Assembly: GCA_003167015.1 (NCBI GenBank)
Contig: PMUF01000406.1
Location: 1-7,491, forward strand
DNA length: 7,491 nt
Direction of reading: 5' to 3'
From: Chitinophagaceae bacterium
GTDB taxonomy: Bacteria; Bacteroidota; Bacteroidia; Chitinophagales; Chitinophagaceae
The translations under genes were made by a program, and so were the position numbers. Below, in pieces: positions 1-5,824 of the stretch (the first letter of the stretch is position 1; the number at the start of each line of letters is the position of its first letter). Below the pieces are notes generated by a model. It saw only the letters and a list, made by a program, of their open reading frames with translations. It had not been told where the DNA came from and searched no databases.

Positions 1-41
1 CCGGCGCTAAAGGAGCGAACTTGACAGTCACAAGAATAATT

Positions 42-977
42 TTAAAGAGCCACTTCCTTCTGACGAAGCCATTCAGCCCTTCCATAACCCGGGATGACAT
101 GACGTTCGCTGTGATAGGAGGAGCGTACCAGCGGTCCGCTTTCTACATAATCAAACCCCAGCTGATAACCTGTTTCCCGCAGCTCGGCAAATTCATCCGG
201 ATGGACGAACCTGACCACCGGCAGATGCTTTTTGGTCGGCTGAAGGTACTGCCCCAGTGTAATGACGTCCACGCCGCTGCTGCGCAGGTCCTTCATTGTC
301 CGGACGACTTCTTCCTTCCGTTCGCCCAGTCCGAGCATGACCCCGCTCTTCGTCCGCATTCCGCCTTCCTTCAATAGCTTCAGCGTCTCCATGCTGCGCC
401 AGTATTTGGCCTGGATACGGACCTGCCGCGTGAGTCTTTCCACCGTTTCGATATTGTGAGAGACGACTTCGGGAGCCGCTTCGATGACCCTTGCAATGTT
501 CTCTTTCTCGGCCTTGAAATCAGGTACGAGCGTTTCCAGCGTCGTCATCGGATTCAGCGCTTTGACGGCGCGAATCGTATTCTGCCAGATGATGCTACCG
601 CCGTCCTTCAGTTCGTCCCTGTCGACAGAGGTGATGACAGCATGTTTCACTTTCATCAGATAGATCGCCTCCGCCACCCGCTGGGGCTCATCCCAATCCA
701 CCGGGTCCGGACGGCCCGTGGCAACGGCACAAAACCCGCAGCTCCGGGTACAGATATTCCCGAGGATCATGAAGGTAGCCGTTCCTTCCCCCCAGCATTC
801 ACCCATATTGGGGCAATTGCCGCTTTCGCAGATCGTATGTAATTTATGGGTATCTACCAGGCCACGGACATGCTTGTAGTTTTCGCCGATGGGGAGTTTT
901 ACCCGTAACCAGTTGGGCTTCTTTATTTTATCGGCCTCTTGACCATTCGCCTGAGTACCGCAGGTTGATGCTTGCAT
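42..977 (-). CDS. lipA: Lipoyl synthase LipA (radical SAM)
   Basis: Lipoyl synthase is a cytoplasmic radical-SAM enzyme that inserts two sulfurs into octanoyl groups carried on lipoyl domains, completing the lipoyl cofactor of pyruvate and 2-oxoglutarate dehydrogenases and the glycine cleavage system. Numbered from the ATG at 977 (311 aa), the auxiliary [4Fe-4S] cluster motif CESGNCPNMGEC gives C50, C55 and C61. The radical-SAM motif CTRSCGFC gives C76, C80 and C83. The C-terminal RSSYHSE (R285-Y288) supplies the serine ligand of the auxiliary cluster. Length is normal and no key residue is missing. An in-frame TTG at 995 would add six residues, but it lies upstream of a TATTTTTG promoter-like element and adds nothing conserved, so ATG at 977 is preferred. 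The N-terminal 20 residues before KKPNWLRVKLP are variable. The gene lies 24 bases downstream of the outer-membrane gene and could be co-transcribed with it or use its own promoter. Identification is very secure. Confidence 0.97.
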   Translation of the reverse strand: MQASTCGTQANGQEADKIKKPNWLRVKLPIGENYKHVRGLVDTHKLHTICESGNCPNMGECWGEGTATFMILGNICTRSCGFCAVATGRPDPVDWDEPQRVAEAIYLMKVKHAVITSVDRDELKDGGSIIWQNTIRAVKALNPMTTLETLVPDFKAEKENIARVIEAAPEVVSHNIETVERLTRQVRIQAKYWRSMETLKLLKEGGMRTKSGVMLGLGERKEEVVRTMKDLRSSGVDVITLGQYLQPTKKHLPVVRFVHPDEFAELRETGYQLGFDYVESGPLVRSSYHSERHVIPGYGRAEWLRQKEVAL

Positions 978-981
978 CCCA

Positions 982-989
982 CAAAAATA
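982..989 (-). promoter_or_regulatory. Putative Bacteroidota -7 element for lipA
   Basis: On the minus strand this reads TATTTTTG, a full match to the Bacteroidota sigma-A -7 consensus TAnnTTTG. Only four bases (TGGG) separate it from the lipA ATG. I see no convincing TTTG-type -33 element at the usual spacing, so this is a candidate only. If active, the transcript would start at or next to the ATG. Confidence 0.3.
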
Positions 990-1001
990 CGTCAATTACC
1001 C

Positions 1002-1874
1002 CTATTTTCTACTGCCGAAGAGAATGGCGACATAGGAATTAAAGAAGAAATGTTGTCCTTTGACCAGGTACATGAGGTCTATATCGCTGAGGTAGTATTC
1101 CTCGGTTATACCCACCTCGACGGCGGCAACGGTCTTGTTTTCCCGGCCATAGTCGAATCTCATCGCCTGCCTGGCATTGATCGCCGGTTTGAAGGCCACT
1201 TTATCCCATCCTGCGGTAAAGCCCGCGGCCCCCGTCGGCTCGTAGCCGTATTGCAAGGGGTTATTCTCGGATGCAGCCAGCTGGGCATAGGTCATCTGGG
1301 TGCTGGCCCCTGTAATGGGATTGCTGACATCCAGCAGATAAGGCTTCAGAAGGCCCAGGGTGAGACCGCCGCTATACAGCACCGCTACCGCCACTCCGTT
1401 CTTATTGCCTTTACCGCCGATCAGGAGCTCCTGGCCGATGGCCGCCTTTACCTCGTAGAGGTTATTGGCCTTGAAGGGGACGACCGAAGAAAAGTTATAA
1501 CCGTCGGTCGTCGCAGTAATATGATGCTCCTTGGGACTATGCACTTCATTCAGTTCGAACTGGTACAAAAGCGTTTTCGAGGGCGTCTTGAAATAGCCCT
1601 TTTCAAAAGACAGCCCATACCCGTCGCTGGATAAGTGAATGCCGAATATATTTTGTTTGTTGAAGATAATGTCCCCTTCCTCATCCGTTCTCATCCTGCT
1701 GTTCGTGTGACGTTTATTCTGGACCGGTCGGTAGGCTGAGGTGCTGTCCTGGGCTAACAGCTGCATCACCAGGGTAGAGGCGAGAATGGTAAGGAATATT
1801 TTATATCTGAGAGACGCCTTCGGCGTCTTGGTCTTATAATTCTGAGCCGCCTTCGGCGTCTTTTGTCTGCTCAC
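1002..1874 (-). CDS. Exported outer-membrane beta-barrel-like protein, function unknown
   Basis: The 290-residue protein starts with GTG; an in-frame stop lies five codons upstream and no ATG precedes the signal sequence. Residues 1-25 are basic and contain a duplicated KTPKAxxxYK (5-14 and 16-25). Residues 26-41 form a hydrophobic core ending in LLAQ, consistent with a Sec signal peptide cut near residue 42. The mature part alternates short aromatic/aliphatic strands with polar turns (for example GYGLSFEKGYF at 85-95 and LLYQFELNE at 102-110). It ends in FFFNSYVAILFGSRK, as expected for an outer-membrane strand. The pieces HSPKE and GGLTLGLLKPY resemble, from memory, a Bacteroidota family of uncharacterised outer-membrane proteins of about 250 residues. 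It has no catalytic motif. lipA follows on the same strand 24 bases downstream. That it is exported is fairly sure; barrel topology is inferred, and role and partners are unknown. Confidence 0.8.
   Translation of the reverse strand: MSRQKTPKAAQNYKTKTPKASLRYKIFLTILASTLVMQLLAQDSTSAYRPVQNKRHTNSRMRTDEEGDIIFNKQNIFGIHLSSDGYGLSFEKGYFKTPSKTLLYQFELNEVHSPKEHHITATTDGYNFSSVVPFKANNLYEVKAAIGQELLIGGKGNKNGVAVAVLYSGGLTLGLLKPYLLDVSNPITGASTQMTYAQLAASENNPLQYGYEPTGAAGFTAGWDKVAFKPAINARQAMRFDYGRENKTVAAVEVGITEEYYLSDIDLMYLVKGQHFFFNSYVAILFGSRK
1801..1866. repeat. Imperfect 33-base tandem repeat with hairpin cores
   Basis: Two adjacent 33-base units (1801-1833 and 1834-1866) match at about 24 of 33 positions, most strongly over GAGnCGCCTTCGGCGTCTT. 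In the first unit AGACGCC (1812-1818) pairs with GGCGTCT (1822-1828) around a three-base loop, a perfect 7-bp stem. In the second the same core pairs with one C/T mismatch. Both units lie in the 5' coding region of the minus-strand outer-membrane gene, where they encode KTPKAAQNYK and KTPKASLRYK ahead of the signal-peptide core. The reading frame is kept because the period is 11 codons. Confidence 0.75.
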
Positions 1875-1910
1875 TGTTAAGGATTTAATTTAACTGGCGT
1901 AAATTTAGGA

Positions 1911-1918
1911 AAATTTTG
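1911..1918 (+). promoter_or_regulatory. Putative -7 element for the OsmC gene
   Basis: AAATTTTG differs from the Bacteroidota -7 consensus TAnnTTTG only at the first base and ends four bases (CACA) before the OsmC ATG at 1923. The surrounding 48-base divergent gap (1875-1922) is AT-rich and must also serve the minus-strand outer-membrane gene. The opposite strand carries TAAATTTA, another 7-of-8 match. No clear -33 element is visible for either direction, so assignment is weak. Confidence 0.25.
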
Positions 1919-1922
1919 CACA

Positions 1923-2345
1923 ATGACTTCAACAGTTATTTACGAAGGGGAATTGCGAACGGTTGCCACACACCTGCAATCCGGAACGGAAATAGAGACC
2001 GACGCTCCCGTTGATAATCAAGGAAAAGGTGAACGATTTTCACCCACCGACCTCGTTGCTACCGCCCTCGGCGCCTGTATGGCCACTACGATGGGCATCA
2101 AAGCCCGGGACCTGCAGGTGGACCTTCGCGGCATGAAATTGTCCATCCTGAAGATCATGAAACCCGATCCCCGCCGGATCGCAGGCGTCAACATCATATT
2201 CGAATTTCCGGCCTCCCTGCAGGTGGATGACAAGCAAAAGGCCATCCTGGAAAGAACGGCGCATACCTGCCCGGTCATGTACAGCATCCATCCCGACCTG
2301 GAAGTGAAGGTGGAATTTAATTGGAAAGCAGCCGTTGCCCTATAG
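1923..2345 (+). CDS. OsmC family protein
   Basis: The 140-residue protein has the full OsmC/Ohr fold signature. FSPTDLVATALGACMATTM (39-57) carries the first reactive cysteine, C52, on the central helix. HTCPVMYSIHP (114-124) carries the second, C116. Characterised members of the superfamily use this cysteine pair, helped by a nearby Arg and Glu, to reduce organic hydroperoxides; R12 and E37 are plausible counterparts here. The protein is more like the general OsmC/YhfA branch than a classical Ohr, so the physiological substrate is not predictable. It is cytosolic and expected to act as a homodimer. The ATG at 1923 is the only start that keeps the N-terminal strand (STVIYEGELRT). It stands alone on the plus strand, divergent from the outer-membrane gene, and its last 29 bases overlap the end of the opposite DUF2851 gene. 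Family assignment is firm; specific function is not. Confidence 0.93.
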   Translation: MTSTVIYEGELRTVATHLQSGTEIETDAPVDNQGKGERFSPTDLVATALGACMATTMGIKARDLQVDLRGMKLSILKIMKPDPRRIAGVNIIFEFPASLQVDDKQKAILERTAHTCPVMYSIHPDLEVKVEFNWKAAVAL

Positions 2346-3648
2346 CGCAGTCCAGGCATTTCCGGCCATCGCAGTAGCTTTTCTTCAATTCCAGCAGGGC
2401 CTGCGAAACAGCCGCATTCGTTACCGGGACACCCAGCCGCCGCCAGCCGGTGATGATGGTATTGTCTTCCGGACCCGTCTCCTCCAGCCAGCGGAGCGCC
2501 TTTTCCTGGTAAGCCGGCAGGCCCCGCAGCGAGCCATAGGCGAACAGCAGCGGGACAAAGGCGTTGATGACCAGGCCTCGTTTCGTGGCCTCCCCCATGC
2601 GCTTGGGCCCGGAGACTGAGGATTGTTTAGGTCTTGGGGCAGGGGATTGCCCGGACCCGTGGGTAGAAGATCGCGCGGACCCGCGGGCAGCAGATCGGGT
2701 CAGCACATAATGATCGTCCCAATAGCCGGTCGCCGTGACATCCAGCAAGGCGGTCAGGTCCCGGGGCGAACCCGCCTCCCTGATCCTGCTGAACCAGCCG
2801 CCGGGACGGCCCAGTAACCCCGCCAGCTGTGCCAGCCTGACCGTAGGGAAGTGACCCGGCCGCATCCGCAGGAAAGACAGCGGGACACGGCTGACCGACA
2901 GGCCGTATTTTGCCCGGCAAAAACTATATTCCTTCTGCAAGGCCCGCGGATATTCACCGGCGAACTCCCCTTCCAGCAATCCCGCCTGCCCCAGCAATAA
3001 GGCTTCCAGCCGGACAGGCTCCCCGCGGTGCCGGGCCAGCAGGCTGACAGGCAGGCTCCGCCCAATAGCCTCGAATGCCGCAGCATTGACCGGTTGCCCC
3101 AGGCTCCGGGCCATCAGCCACCAGGTGGTCTCCTCCCAGTGCTGACGATTATCTTCCAGACAGGAACGGATGAAAAGGGTCCTTTGCTGCAGGCGATGCC
3201 ACAGCAGCTGCTGCAACCAGCCCGTCCGGGTGGAAGCGTCCACTGCCGGCAACCGGCGTTCACAGGGAATAAAGGACCGGCTGTCCATCCATTGCCGGTA
3301 ACGGCCCAGCAATAGCTTGGGAATCCGGTGCCCGAGCACCAGTACCGGCAATCCGCCCGGCGGATCCTCCAGGTCATTTTCCCATACGACATGCAGCACC
3401 ACCTCCCGGTAATGGATATCCACGTCATGGGCATGACGGTGCCAGTCCGATGTCCTGATATGCAGCTCGACAGGCCCTTCGCGAAGGATACCACCGATGC
3501 TGATCCTGGCATGCAGGAAATCCGGCCCCTGGTGTACATTCGGTTCACCGGGCGCATGGACCCATACCGTCTCGCCGGCCTCCGTAAAAAGTTCGTGGTG
3601 ATTGAAATAGCGGAACCGCCAGATGAAGTGTAATAGCTCTTCCCTCAT
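2317..3648 (-). CDS. DUF2851 family protein
   Basis: I recognise this 443-residue protein as a member of the uncharacterised DUF2851 family, common in Bacteroidota. The N-terminal third holds the most conserved block: GPDFLHARI (41-49), GPVELHIRTSDWHRH (58-72), then DIHYREVVLHVVWEND (77-92). The order D43 then E61-L-H resembles the acidic core of PD-(D/E)xK nucleases, but the usual lysine is replaced by histidine, so nuclease activity is only a conjecture. FIPCE (126-130) and the C-terminal CX4CX2C of SYCDGRKCLDCAIG (C426, C431, C434) could bind a metal. Residues 318-348, rich in Ser, Gly, Arg and Pro, form a low-complexity insert between GYWDDHYVLT and the conserved LVINAFVPLLFAYG. The ATG at 3648 is preceded by AGGAGG at 8-base spacing. 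It lies 44 bases after maf on the same strand and may be the last gene of that unit. Family is sure, function unknown. Confidence 0.9.
   Translation of the reverse strand: MREELLHFIWRFRYFNHHELFTEAGETVWVHAPGEPNVHQGPDFLHARISIGGILREGPVELHIRTSDWHRHAHDVDIHYREVVLHVVWENDLEDPPGGLPVLVLGHRIPKLLLGRYRQWMDSRSFIPCERRLPAVDASTRTGWLQQLLWHRLQQRTLFIRSCLEDNRQHWEETTWWLMARSLGQPVNAAAFEAIGRSLPVSLLARHRGEPVRLEALLLGQAGLLEGEFAGEYPRALQKEYSFCRAKYGLSVSRVPLSFLRMRPGHFPTVRLAQLAGLLGRPGGWFSRIREAGSPRDLTALLDVTATGYWDDHYVLTRSAARGSARSSTHGSGQSPAPRPKQSSVSGPKRMGEATKRGLVINAFVPLLFAYGSLRGLPAYQEKALRWLEETGPEDNTIITGWRRLGVPVTNAAVSQALLELKKSYCDGRKCLDCAIGQRLLSN
2605..2697 (-). repeat. Low-complexity insert in DUF2851 containing a 24-base repeat
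   Basis: Two 22-base copies of CGGACCCGYGGGYAGMAGATCG lie at 2652-2673 and 2676-2697, period 24 (8 codons), differing at three positions. They encode RSAARGSA and RSSTHGSG. The following GQSPAPRPKQSSVSGPK continues the same composition without clear repeat units. The insert lies between two conserved blocks of DUF2851, so it is probably a flexible loop grown by in-frame duplication. Confidence 0.7.
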
Positions 3649-3656
3649 GATCTTTT

Positions 3657-3662
3657 CCTCCT
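3657..3662 (-). promoter_or_regulatory. Strong Shine-Dalgarno sequence of DUF2851
   Basis: The minus strand reads AGGAGG followed by eight bases (AAAAGATC) and the ATG at 3648. It is the clearest ribosome binding site I see in the window and fixes the DUF2851 start. The other genes show no such sequence. Confidence 0.6.
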
Positions 3663-3692
3663 GCCGAAAATTACACCAAAATATGGCAACGC

Positions 3693-4256
3693 TCAGGAGA
3701 ACTTTCGCAGCGCCTGTACTACCCTGCTCACGGGCAGTCCCATCACGTTATAGAAATCGCCTTCGATGCCCTTGATGCCTACCACACCGATCCATTCCTG
3801 TATCGCATAGGCGCCGGCCTTATCGTAGGGTTTATACCGGTCCACATATCCTTCAATCTCCGTCAGGCTTAGCGGATGGAACCAGACTGCAGTCCGGTCA
3901 TAAAAAGATACTTCTTCTTCTCCTCTCAGCAGGACCACCCCGGTGATCACTTCGTGCCGCCGCCCGGCCAGCCTCGACAGGATGCCAACCGCATCGGCCC
4001 TGTCCCCGGGCTTGCCGATGATCTCCTCCCCCAATACCACCACCGTGTCCGCCGCCAGGATCACGCGGCCGTCAGTGGCAGCGCTTTTAACAGCCAGCGC
4101 CTTGTTTCGGGCGATGAACACCGGCACCTCGGCTACAGCCAGGCCTGGCGGCCAGGTCTCTGGTGTCTCTTTCACCAGTATATCAAACGGTATTTCTGCC
4201 CATTCCAGTAATTGCTTTCTCCGGGGTGAGCCGGAGGCGAGAATGATGCGATCCAT
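3693..4256 (-). CDS. maf: Maf family nucleotide pyrophosphatase
   Basis: Maf proteins hydrolyse nucleoside triphosphates to monophosphates plus pyrophosphate, removing non-canonical or surplus nucleotides in the cytoplasm. From the ATG at 4256 (187 aa, normal length) the protein opens with IILASGSPRRKQLL (4-17), the signature phosphate-binding loop. AADTVV places the catalytic aspartate at D70, GKPGD gives K82, and DKAGAYAIQ (145-153) matches the YhdE-like branch, whose characterised members act on dTTP and UTP. A longer reading from TTG at 4274 adds six non-conserved residues and is rejected because the family starts within a few residues of IILASGS. It begins 29 bases after the UbiA stop and ends 44 bases before DUF2851, all on one strand, so co-transcription is likely. 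Fold and general activity are secure; the exact nucleotide preference is inferred. Confidence 0.95.
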   Translation of the reverse strand: MDRIILASGSPRRKQLLEWAEIPFDILVKETPETWPPGLAVAEVPVFIARNKALAVKSAATDGRVILAADTVVVLGEEIIGKPGDRADAVGILSRLAGRRHEVITGVVLLRGEEEVSFYDRTAVWFHPLSLTEIEGYVDRYKPYDKAGAYAIQEWIGVVGIKGIEGDFYNVMGLPVSRVVQALRKFS

Positions 4257-4285
4257 AGTATTCGAGGTCGGCAATGAGTGCGCAT

Positions 4286-5230
4286 TTAGGTGAAATAAAT
4301 GATCAGCATAGATAAGATGCCCGCCAGCATGACCCCTTTGATGGCGCCGCTCAGCAAGTGATAATCCTTTTTCGTCTGTGCCTGGTATAACTTACGCAGG
4401 ATCCAGGTAAGGGGCAGATCGAGCAGTATTACACCATAGACGACCATAGGCCAGCCCATCCGCTGCAGCGCATAGACCTGGATGATGACCAGCGACCCCG
4501 TCAGTACCACCACCCACGTCCCTGCGAATACTTTGGCAACATTCACCCCCCAGACGATCGGCATGGTGCGGCAGCCATAGCGGGCATCCCCCTCCATATC
4601 TTCGATGTCCTTGACCACTTCCCTGATCAGGCTGCTGATAAAGGCAAAACCGGCATAGACGATCGCAAACTTGAAGAGACGGGCCAGGACACGGGTGTAT
4701 TCGGGGTCCTGCAGGGCGGAGGGCCGGATCTCGCACAGGTACAGCACCAGGATCACCCAGGCCGTCAGCAGCGAGATCAGCACATTGCCGATCAGCAGCT
4801 TCCGCTTGAAGGTCGTGCTATAGAACCACAGCAGGATCACACAGCCGATATTCGACAGCACCACCAGCGGGTTCCGCAGCTTCCAGCTGATGTACAGCCC
4901 CAGTAATACCCCGAGCCCGGACAGGATCCAGTGCCAGATGATCGTCCATCGTCTTTTGATCAGCCTATCCACCACGAGTTTATCGGGCTTGTTCACCCTG
5001 TCGATATTCAGATCGAAATAATCATTGATGATATAGCCGGCGGCGGCAATCAGCACGGAAGAAAACGCCAGCAGGTAGAAGAGTATGGGCCGCAACAGCA
5101 CCGGATAGACCGGTTGCTGGCCGGCGAAGCACGGCAGTAAGATAAAATAATAGAAAAGATGCTGGGTGAGAAGGATGAACACCAGGTTGGGCCATCGGAC
5201 AAGGCGGAAAAAGGCTCCAATCAACTGCAT
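4286..5230 (-). CDS. UbiA-family prenyltransferase (possible geranylgeranylglycerol-phosphate type)
   Basis: The 314-residue integral membrane protein has about nine hydrophobic segments (roughly 15-33, 45-68, 97-116, 121-138, 145-167, 186-204, 234-256, 261-279 and 296-313). It carries both Asp-rich motifs of the UbiA superfamily: NDYFDLNIDRVNKP (N69, D70, D73, D77) and DIEDMEGD (D208, D211, D215). These bind the Mg-prenyl diphosphate. YSTTFKRKLLIGN (137-149) is also typical. UbiA enzymes attach an isoprenoid chain to an acceptor in the cytoplasmic membrane. Homologues in this Bacteroidota setting are commonly named geranylgeranylglycerol-phosphate geranylgeranyltransferase, by likeness to archaeal ether-lipid enzymes. 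The sequence alone does not tell this acceptor from a quinone or other ring precursor, so I give no symbol. It starts 6 bases after the kdsC-like stop, strongly suggesting translation from one transcript, and is followed by maf. Confidence 0.9.
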   Translation of the reverse strand: MQLIGAFFRLVRWPNLVFILLTQHLFYYFILLPCFAGQQPVYPVLLRPILFYLLAFSSVLIAAAGYIINDYFDLNIDRVNKPDKLVVDRLIKRRWTIIWHWILSGLGVLLGLYISWKLRNPLVVLSNIGCVILLWFYSTTFKRKLLIGNVLISLLTAWVILVLYLCEIRPSALQDPEYTRVLARLFKFAIVYAGFAFISSLIREVVKDIEDMEGDARYGCRTMPIVWGVNVAKVFAGTWVVVLTGSLVIIQVYALQRMGWPMVVYGVILLDLPLTWILRKLYQAQTKKDYHLLSGAIKGVMLAGILSMLIIYFT

Positions 5231-5236
5231 AGCAAA

Positions 5237-5758
5237 TTATTTTGAGGCAACAGATGGATTGAGTTCCCAATGCCCGTTCAGCTTCAACACCTTTTCAATG
5301 ACATCCCGTACACATCCGTGGCCGCCGCCAAAAGACGAGATATAGGCCGCGATATGGCGGATCTCCGGCGCCGCATCGGCCGGCGCACAGGCCAGGCCCA
5401 CCTGCTGCATGGGAGCATAATCGGGGATATCGTCCCCCATATACAACATATCCTGCTGTTCCAGCCCATGTTGCTGCGCATATTGCTGTAAAACCTCTGC
5501 TTTGTTATGAACATCGAGGAAGATATCGTGGATGCCCAGATAGTGTAACCGCTGCCTGACACCCTCGGAGTTGCCACCGGAGATGACCAGCACCTTATAT
5601 CCTTTTTTGACAGCCATTTGGAGCGAATAGCCGTCCCGCGTGCTCATCCGTCTTACCTGTTCGCCCGTTCCGAATACCTCTACACTACCATCCGTCATCA
5701 CGCCATCCACATCGAAAACAAATGTCCGGATCGATTTGAATTTTTCAAGTACGCTCAT
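5237..5758 (-). CDS. kdsC: KdsC-like HAD phosphatase (KDO 8-phosphate phosphatase family)
   Basis: This 173-residue protein is a compact, cap-less HAD phosphatase. FDVDGVMTDG (15-24) gives the nucleophile D16 and acid/base D18. VISGG (58-62) holds motif II S60, K86 is the likely motif III lysine, and MGDDIPD (107-113) gives the Mg ligands D109/D110. The tail SSFGGGHGCVRDVIE (141-155) matches the KdsC-type GG-G-VRE end that reaches into the neighbouring subunit of the tetramer. KdsC removes phosphate from 3-deoxy-D-manno-octulosonate 8-phosphate on the route to the lipopolysaccharide core sugar KDO. The residues support this class, but close relatives act on other 2-keto sugar phosphates. The gene starts 50 bases after DUF2520 and ends 6 bases before the UbiA gene. 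A hairpin with T tract in the upstream gap may limit read-through from DUF2520. Confidence 0.88.
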   Translation of the reverse strand: MSVLEKFKSIRTFVFDVDGVMTDGSVEVFGTGEQVRRMSTRDGYSLQMAVKKGYKVLVISGGNSEGVRQRLHYLGIHDIFLDVHNKAEVLQQYAQQHGLEQQDMLYMGDDIPDYAPMQQVGLACAPADAAPEIRHIAAYISSFGGGHGCVRDVIEKVLKLNGHWELNPSVASK

Positions 5759-5763
5759 AATAA

Positions 5764-5781
5764 GTTAATGGGTTAATTAAC
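5764..5781. repeat. AT-rich inverted repeat upstream of kdsC
   Basis: GTTAAT (5764-5769) pairs with ATTAAC (5776-5781) around a six-base loop, and GTTAAT also recurs directly at 5772-5777, within the 10-base palindrome GTTAATTAAC. It lies only 5-23 bases upstream of the kdsC-like ATG, in the leader. A short AT-rich repeat of this size can arise by chance; a protein-binding role is speculative. Confidence 0.3.
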
Positions 5782-5787
5782 GGGCCG

Positions 5788-5824
5788 TAAAAATAGCTGA
5801 ATTCCGCCTTAGGAGGCCGGAATT
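5788..5824 (-). terminator. Possible intrinsic terminator or attenuator after DUF2520
   Basis: Bases 5800-5809 (AATTCCGCCT) pair with 5814-5824, leaving one bulged C (5817 or 5818) and a four-base loop, for a 10-bp stem. The DUF2520 stop codon (5809-5811) sits at the stem-loop edge. Reading on the minus strand, four bases (CAGC) follow the stem and then TATTTTTA. On the plus strand no T tract follows, so the polarity fits DUF2520 transcription. The distance to the T tract and the interrupting A make it weaker than a classical terminator. TATTTTTA also matches TAnnTTTG at 7 of 8 bases and could be part of a kdsC promoter. Confidence 0.4.

Noticed and set aside
5..17. Small hairpin CGCT-AAAGG-AGCG downstream of lipA as its terminator
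   Set aside because: Only a 4-bp stem and no T tract on the minus strand; likely chance.
29..38. TATTCTTG on the minus strand as promoter of a gene left of the window
   Set aside because: One mismatch to TAnnTTTG, no -33 element and no visible downstream gene, so it cannot be supported.
456..842. Plus-strand open frame of 128 codons within lipA
   Set aside because: Antisense to the most conserved part of lipA; long antisense frames are expected from GC-biased codon use.
978..995. TTG start adding six residues to LipA
   Set aside because: The extra codons overlap the TATTTTTG promoter-like element and are not conserved; the ATG at 977 suffices.
972..1634. Long plus-strand open frame of 220 codons
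   Set aside because: It lies antisense to the outer-membrane gene, whose product has a signal peptide and family-like motifs; the plus-strand translation has no recognisable domain and crosses the lipA/outer-membrane junction.
1846..1864. Plus-strand intrinsic terminator (GC hairpin followed by TCTTTTG)
   Set aside because: No plus-strand gene lies upstream to terminate, and the bases are explained as the coding repeat of the minus-strand gene.
4257..4274. TTG start adding six residues to Maf
   Set aside because: The family starts almost directly at the IILASGSPRR motif, which matches the ATG at 4256.
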